From the NCBI GenBank assembly GCA_018401415.1, contig JAGYKV010000017.1, positions 907,730 to 971,729 on the forward strand: a stretch of DNA of 64,000 nt, written 5' to 3'. Shown here one piece after another: positions 59,704 through 64,000 of this stretch. The notes under the pieces were generated by a model that saw nothing but the letters and a program-made list of their open reading frames with translations, was not told the DNA's origin and made no database searches. The DNA comes from Candidatus Nanopelagicales bacterium (GTDB lineage Bacteria > Actinomycetota > Actinomycetes > S36-B12). The first letter of the stretch is position 1, and the number at the start of each line of letters is the position of its first letter. Position numbers and translations under genes: made by a program.

Positions 59704-60721
59704 ATGTTGCGGGGAAATCCAAGGGTGAGGCAGGTGCACCCAAGCGAACCACGTGAGATCCCAGGGCCGCAACCATGGCGCCATTGTCGGTACACAAACC
59801 CGGTCGAGGAATGCGCAAACCGATACCTGCGGCGGCACACCGCTCCTGTGCCAGTGCACGTAATCGGGAATTCGCGGCCACTCCGCCACCGATCACCAGA
59901 TGGGCGGCATTGAATTCCGCAGCAGCGGCAATAGCTTTTCGCGTCAAAATATCTGCAATCGCCTCCTGCACAGATGCTGCGACATCGGGGACGGAAATAT
60001 TGTTTCCCTGTGCCTGTTGATCTTTGATCCAACGGGCGACGGCGGTTTTAAGACCTGAGAAAGAGAAGTTAAATGCGTGGGCCGGATCCACACTCAAGGC
60101 CCGCGGAAAATCAATTGCATGGGGGTCACCTTCCACGGCAACCCGATCAATCTCCGGACCGCCAGGAAAAGATAAGCCGAGCAGGCGAGCGATCTTGTCA
60201 AATGCCTCACCTGCGGCATCGTCAAGAGTGCTTCCGAGTGATTCAAAGGAACCGCCTTCAACTCTGATTAAAGACGAATGACCACCGGATACGAGTAAAC
60301 CAACAACAGGTTCGGGAAGTGGGCCGTGCTCGAGTTCATCTACCAATACATGCGCAGCCAGATGGTTTACCCCATATACGGGTTTCCCGAGAGCCAACCC
60401 CAGCGCTTTGGCAGAAGCAACCCCAACTATCAGGGCGCCAACAAGTCCCGGACCCGCGGTCACAGCAATGGCGTCCACGTCGGTCACCGCAATACCCGCG
60501 TCCTGGCATGCTCGCGAAATTGTGGGAACCATTGCTTCCAAGTGCGCTCTACTGGCAACTTCAGGCACAACTCCACCAAAACGTGCGTGCTCATCAACAC
60601 TGGAAGCCAAGTGATTCGCTAATAGGGTTCTTCCTTGAACAATCCCTACACCTGTTTCATCGCAGGAAGTTTCAATGCCCAAAATGATGGGATCATGGGA
60701 GATCGAAGACGCACGAGTCAC
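59672..60721 (-). CDS. tsaD: tRNA t6A threonylcarbamoyltransferase TsaD
   Basis: A 349-residue enzyme that transfers threonylcarbamoyl to A37 of ANN-decoding tRNAs. [15 protein letters not shown] begins the ASKHA fold, [17 protein letters not shown] carries the metal-binding HxxxH, and [13 protein letters not shown] the nucleotide part. It is in one operon with rimI, tsaB and tsaE; its GTG overlaps the rimI stop. Confidence 0.96.
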   Translation of the reverse strand: MTRASSISHDPIILGIETSCDETGVGIVQGRTLLANHLASSVDEHARFGGVVPEVASRAHLEAMVPTISRACQDAGIAVTDVDAIAVTAGPGLVGALIVGVASAKALGLALGKPVYGVNHLAAHVLVDELEHGPLPEPVVGLLVSGGHSSLIRVEGGSFESLGSTLDDAAGEAFDKIARLLGLSFPGGPEIDRVAVEGDPHAIDFPRALSVDPAHAFNFSFSGLKTAVARWIKDQQAQGNNISVPDVAASVQEAIADILTRKAIAAAAEFNAAHLVIGGGVAANSRLRALAQERCAAAGIGLRIPRPGLCTDNGAMVAALGSHVVRLGAPASPLDFPATSTLPIAQVLL

Positions 60722-61203
60722 CGTTGCACCTCGGTGTCGGTCCGCTTGCTGTCCCTGCGCAGGATAATCGCGGTTTCCCCGTCGGGGTAATACTTGGCTC
60801 GCTCACTGATTCGGCTGAAATGACGACTGGAATACAAAGAGATTGCCGAATGATTGTCTGCGCGAACCTCAAGAAAGATGAATTGAATTGATAATTCATT
60901 AGCCGCCGCCAGCACGTAATCTAAAAGCCGACCACCCAATCCACCACCTTGGTGTTCGACCCCGATTGCAATTGTTTGTATGTCTGCATCGGGTGCTTGT
61001 GCGGATAACCCGCAATAGCCAATTACTTTGCCGGATAATTCGGCAACCCAATAGTGATTATGTTCGGCAGCGAGTTCCCGCCACCACTGCTCCACCGACC
61101 AGTGATCTGTTGGGAAAAGCTCAGATTCAAGTTGATCCACCGCGGATATATCAGCCCAGTGCATGCGGCGAATAGTCAGATTCTGCTGGAGAGTGTTAGA
61201 CAT
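60718..61203 (-). CDS. rimI: GNAT acetyltransferase, RimI-like
   Basis: The 161-residue GNAT protein is the usual neighbour of tsaB/tsa[21 protein letters not shown] with LLDYVL is the acetyl-CoA pyrophosphate loop, and [20 protein letters not shown] the C-terminal substrate segment. RimI acetylates the N-terminus of ribosomal protein S18 in E. coli; wider specificity is possible in actinobacteria. It overlaps tsaB by eight bases. Confidence 0.9.
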   Translation of the reverse strand: MSNTLQQNLTIRRMHWADISAVDQLESELFPTDHWSVEQWWRELAAEHNHYWVAELSGKVIGYCGLSAQAPDADIQTIAIGVEHQGGGLGGRLLDYVLAAANELSIQFIFLEVRADNHSAISLYSSRHFSRISERAKYYPDGETAIILRRDSKRTDTEVQR

Positions 61204-61819
61204 TATTCATACCAGCACTATTCACTCCAGGATTCCGGACCTGCGGCCGAGCATCGGGGGGGCGCAAATACAACGGTGTGATCGCGAGTTCCTCGGCCAC
61301 ACCTACGCAGCCCGCAAGGTCAATCCCCCAAGGAAAGAAACCGATCTTTACATCGAGCGGATTACTTTCAACCTGCTCCATGGAATTCACGTGAGGACCA
61401 GAAATCCTTTGTCCGAATTGGGTATAGCTCGCCCAGTAATACTCACCCCGGCGTGCGGGTGTCGCAGCCACAAAGTGGGTATCCGGATTCTCAGTGCGCA
61501 CAATGTTGTGCGCAACAGCATCCAGCGAGCAAATGCCCACAACTGGAACTCCCCAAGCAAGTGCCAGTGATTCACCGAAAGCAATGCCCACGCGCAATCC
61601 GGTAAATGGGCCGGGGCCCACACCACACACGATCAGGTCGGGAATGCGAAATTCACTACTTCCGTGGTTCAGTTCGGGAATTTGGGCAAAAAGCGTTCCA
61701 ATTGCTTCAACGTGTCCGCGTGCATCTGTGTGCTCCGCCGAGCCGATTACCTGATTACCTTCAACGAGTGCTATCGCACTCATATCCGTTGAAGTATCAA
61801 TGGCAAGAATGCGTCTCAC
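61196..61819 (-). CDS. tsaB: tRNA t6A biosynthesis protein TsaB
   Basis: A 207-residue inactive TsaD paralogue that activates TsaD. RRILAIDTSTDMSAIALVEG and GPGPFTGLRVGIAFGESLAL are the family motifs. GTG start at 61819 overlaps tsaE by four bases. It forms the TsaBDE complex with the neighbouring products. Confidence 0.93.
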   Translation of the reverse strand: MRRILAIDTSTDMSAIALVEGNQVIGSAEHTDARGHVEAIGTLFAQIPELNHGSSEFRIPDLIVCGVGPGPFTGLRVGIAFGESLALAWGVPVVGICSLDAVAHNIVRTENPDTHFVAATPARRGEYYWASYTQFGQRISGPHVNSMEQVESNPLDVKIGFFPWGIDLAGCVGVAEELAITPLYLRPPDARPQVRNPGVNSAGMNNV

Positions 61820-62283
61820 ATGACACCGGTGATTCGGCCAACCAGATCGGCATTATCCGAGCACGCAACCAGTTCAATTTCACGTGCATCCGCATCACCC
61901 TGGATCGGTACATTAAAAATTAATTCCACAACTGAACCGCTGAATTCACCCAGCCACGGCGCCCCCCACTCCACAAGTGTGACCGCGTGCTGCGCATCTG
62001 ATTCCGACCACAGATCAAGGAGTTCATCCGGGGAGGAAATCCGATACACATCAAGATGCAAAAGCCCAAGCGGGGTTCCCGGATAACTCTTGGATAGCAC
62101 AAAAGTCGGACTGGTCACGGGCTCGGTTATCCCGAGGCCGCGAGCCACCCCTTGGGCAAATGTGGTCTTTCCCGCACCCAATTCGCCGGTGAGAATGATG
62201 ACGTCGGTACCTTGTGCGACAGACGCGACTCTCTCACCGAATTCCTGCATCTCGGTGGCACTATGCACCCGCAAGGGATTCAT
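61816..62283 (-). CDS. tsaE: tRNA t6A biosynthesis ATPase TsaE
   Basis: A 155-residue P-loop ATPase of the t6A complex. IILTGELGAGKTTFAQGVAR is Walker A, SPTFVLSKSYPG the switch segment and LHLDVYRISSPDELLDL the conserved D-Y-R region. I start at the ATG at 62283; the frame is open to 62343 but that part is non-homologous. It overlaps the hydrolase gene upstream by 23 bases. Confidence 0.93.
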   Translation of the reverse strand: MNPLRVHSATEMQEFGERVASVAQGTDVIILTGELGAGKTTFAQGVARGLGITEPVTSPTFVLSKSYPGTPLGLLHLDVYRISSPDELLDLWSESDAQHAVTLVEWGAPWLGEFSGSVVELIFNVPIQGDADAREIELVACSDNADLVGRITGVM

Positions 62284-63358
62284 CCTTATGGGAATTGTGA
62301 TTGCGCTCAATAACCTTTTCAACAAATCCAACGAGTAATTCATTTACTTCGACTGGACGTTCAATCGTGACCATGTGTCCACTTTCAGCGAGCACCACAA
62401 GTTCCGCCCCAGGAACTGCTTCAATAATTGCGGCGCTTTGCTCCTGCGGGGTTAGTCGATCGGATTCCCCCACAATGACCAAGGTTTCAACGCCCTGCAA
62501 GACCTTGAGAGCTGACCGTTTGTCATGTTCATAAAGATTGGGCAGGAAATCAACGAGAATCCTAAAGTCAGTGCCAGCGATCATGTCAGCGACAAACTCC
62601 CCCGCATGGGTGGGCGCTACCGAACCAAATGAATACAGTCGAGTCAGGAGAAGCCCCAGATCGCTCTTGCTCCACCTGCTGTGTGCAATCAGATCTCCAC
62701 CGCGGGCAACAACATTGGCCACCCCAGGTAGCGCTCCTTGCACCACTCGGGCGAGTGGACGCGGTAACCCAAGGGTGGTGCTGGCCACGGCAGACGCTGC
62801 GGTCGCAATCAGGCCAACTCCGACAACGCGATTACCGAAGAGTTCAGGATGGTGATCGGCAAGTGCAAGTACAGACATGCCACCCATGGAGTGCCCAATC
62901 AGAATCATTTTCCGAGTAGGAACACATTGCTGAATGACCGAATAGAGGTCGCGGCCCAGTTGATCAATGCTGTGATCGCGTTTCTGAGCATCGGCGACAT
63001 AACTGGACTCACCGTGACCCCGTTGGTCATACACCACGATATTTGCGAGTGGTCGAAGTGCCTGGCGCTGATAAAACCAAGAGTGACGATTCAGAGCGAA
63101 TCCATGCGGCATGACAATGGTGAAATCAGATCCTTCAAGGTGATCAATTTCGGCGACGAGCACGGCGCCATCGGATGTAAAAATCTCGCGCCGCTCACCC
63201 TTCAGTGACGAGAACTCACTGAGGTCAGTTTCGGTGTCAGCGCTTGCGCTAAGTCGCATGACGAGTCGTTCAGCGGCGGCACCTGCTGCAGCGCCCAGGG
63301 CTAGTGCACCAATGGACAGTGCGGCGCGACCAGCGGCGCGTGGTAGATCAACTGCCAC
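62261..63358 (-). CDS. Alpha/beta hydrolase, membrane-associated
   Basis: The 365-residue protein has a hydrophobic N-terminal helix (ALSIGALALGAAAGAAAERL) and an alpha/beta hydrolase body. The oxyanion region is MPHGFALNRHSW, the nucleophile elbow is GHSMGG, the acid is in IVGESDRLTP and the histidine in LAESGHMVTIERP: a complete Ser-Asp-His triad. It lies between alr and tsaE, the common actinobacterial order. The substrate is unknown; lipase/esterase activity is plausible. Confidence 0.87.
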   Translation of the reverse strand: MAVDLPRAAGRAALSIGALALGAAAGAAAERLVMRLSASADTETDLSEFSSLKGERREIFTSDGAVLVAEIDHLEGSDFTIVMPHGFALNRHSWFYQRQALRPLANIVVYDQRGHGESSYVADAQKRDHSIDQLGRDLYSVIQQCVPTRKMILIGHSMGGMSVLALADHHPELFGNRVVGVGLIATAASAVASTTLGLPRPLARVVQGALPGVANVVARGGDLIAHSRWSKSDLGLLLTRLYSFGSVAPTHAGEFVADMIAGTDFRILVDFLPNLYEHDKRSALKVLQGVETLVIVGESDRLTPQEQSAAIIEAVPGAELVVLAESGHMVTIERPVEVNELLVGFVEKVIERNHNSHKDESLAGA

Positions 63359-63415
63359 CGGTAACTTTCACCACCTTGAAATTGAATTTAATGTCTGTCC
63401 GGTCAAAATACCCGT

Positions 63416-64000
63416 TCAGGTGTATTCCTTGGGTATCCGCGTGCCAATTCGAGTAATAATTTCGTATCCCACCGTGTTCATGCGCTGTGCCCACTGATCC
63501 GCGGTCAATTCACCCGATGACCCAGACCCAAAAATATCGACAATATCGCCGGCCGCAACAGATTCGAGACCGCTCACATTCACCACACATTGATCCATGG
63601 CAATAGTGCCGATCTGAGTAACCGGCAGGCCATTGACCGCGAAGTGAAGATTATTGCTGAGATTACGCGGGATTCCATCCGCGTAACCCACGGGAATAAG
63701 TGCCACGCGCGTTGGTTCGGTAGCAATCCAGGTGTGCGAATACGAGACGCCCGAGCCCACGGGAATCTCCTTTACCTGTGATATTCGAGCTTGTACATGC
63801 ATGGCGGGAACAAGACCCAAAGATGCTGAGGTGGCTCGATCAAGATTGGGCGAGAGGCCATACATGCCGATTCCAATGCGCACGAGGTCGAATCGACCGG
63901 TGGGGTGCCACAACGCCCCGGCCGTGTTCGCCATGTGCTTCAGATCAGGGTCAATTCCAGCCGATGCCAACATGTTCAGGGCCGAATGGAAAACCGCCAC
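63416..64000 (-). CDS. alr: Alanine racemase, C-terminal part (window edge)
   Basis: The frame is open to the end of the window, so the N-terminal barrel with the PLP lysine lies outside. The visible 194 residues show LVRIGIGMYGLSP (end of barrel), GSGVSYSHTWIATEPT (catalytic tyrosine region), VGYADGIPR and IGTIAMDQCVVNVSG. The enzyme makes D-alanine for peptidoglycan, matching the carboxypeptidase encoded at 26540. It is the first gene of the alr-hydrolase-tsaE series, with a 57-base gap to the hydrolase. Confidence 0.95.
   Translation of the reverse strand: MAVFHSALNMLASAGIDPDLKHMANTAGALWHPTGRFDLVRIGIGMYGLSPNLDRATSASLGLVPAMHVQARISQVKEIPVGSGVSYSHTWIATEPTRVALIPVGYADGIPRNLSNNLHFAVNGLPVTQIGTIAMDQCVVNVSGLESVAAGDIVDIFGSGSSGELTADQWAQRMNTVGYEIITRIGTRIPKEYT

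Overview
The window is a 64 kb piece of an actinobacterial chromosome of moderate GC (roughly mid-50s by eye). The evidence is a WhiB regulator, GroEL with a His-rich tail, a GuaB/GuaB3 pair, DUF3017 beside folD, a DUF6350-type membrane protein beside purN, and the order guaA ... guaB3-guaB-MerR-whiB-groEL-groES-methyltransferase-tsaD-rimI-tsaB-tsaE-hydrolase-alr, which resembles the mycobacterial guaB2-whiB3-groEL1-gcp-alr neighbourhood. The species cannot be fixed from sequence alone. Many genes lack a strong Shine-Dalgarno site and use GTG starts.

Positions 1 to about 19.8 kb are an accessory, partly decayed region. It holds secreted proteins of unknown function, a recent tandem duplication of a small membrane-anchored gene, a SulP transporter fragment, a lipoprotein gene with an in-frame TAG, a toxin-antitoxin pair, a secreted pentapeptide-repeat protein, and a CAT-anticodon tRNA whose 3' end is repeated twice to its left, as old integration events would leave. 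These are followed by a glutamine amidotransferase plus HMG-CoA reductase pair, two adjacent VapC-type modules, and a nucleoside salvage cluster (add, FUSC membrane protein, cupin, deoA, cdd). That cluster ends in a chimeric gene joining the start of a nucleoside hydrolase to the end of a nucleoside ABC permease.

Positions 19.8 to 50 kb are core metabolism. They carry the methylmalonyl-CoA mutase catalytic subunit, sdhCDAB, a succinic semialdehyde dehydrogenase, dacA-type carboxypeptidase, trpS, a CNNM/CorC-like protein, icd, mdh, DUF3017, folD, a YdcZ-type transporter, purH, purN, membrane proteins, sucD, sucC, the separate B12-binding mutase subunit, malic enzyme, a PcrA/UvrD helicase, an exported M15-like peptidase, a PIG-L deacetylase and guaA. 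Nearly a complete right half of the TCA cycle is here (icd, sucCD, sdh, mdh, malic enzyme), with entry from propionate through methylmalonyl-CoA and from GABA through two semialdehyde dehydrogenases.

Positions 50 to 64 kb hold a dispanin-like protein, a second semialdehyde dehydrogenase, guaB3, guaB, a MerR regulator with a B12-photoreceptor-type motif, whiB, groEL/groES under two CIRCE operators, a THUMP-like methyltransferase, the t6A tRNA-modification set tsaD-tsaB-tsaE with rimI, an alpha/beta hydrolase and a partial alr.

A window-wide oddity is that six genes are broken by a single-base change in a short homopolymer. This may be sequencing or assembly error rather than biology, and it affects how much weight the 'broken' calls deserve.
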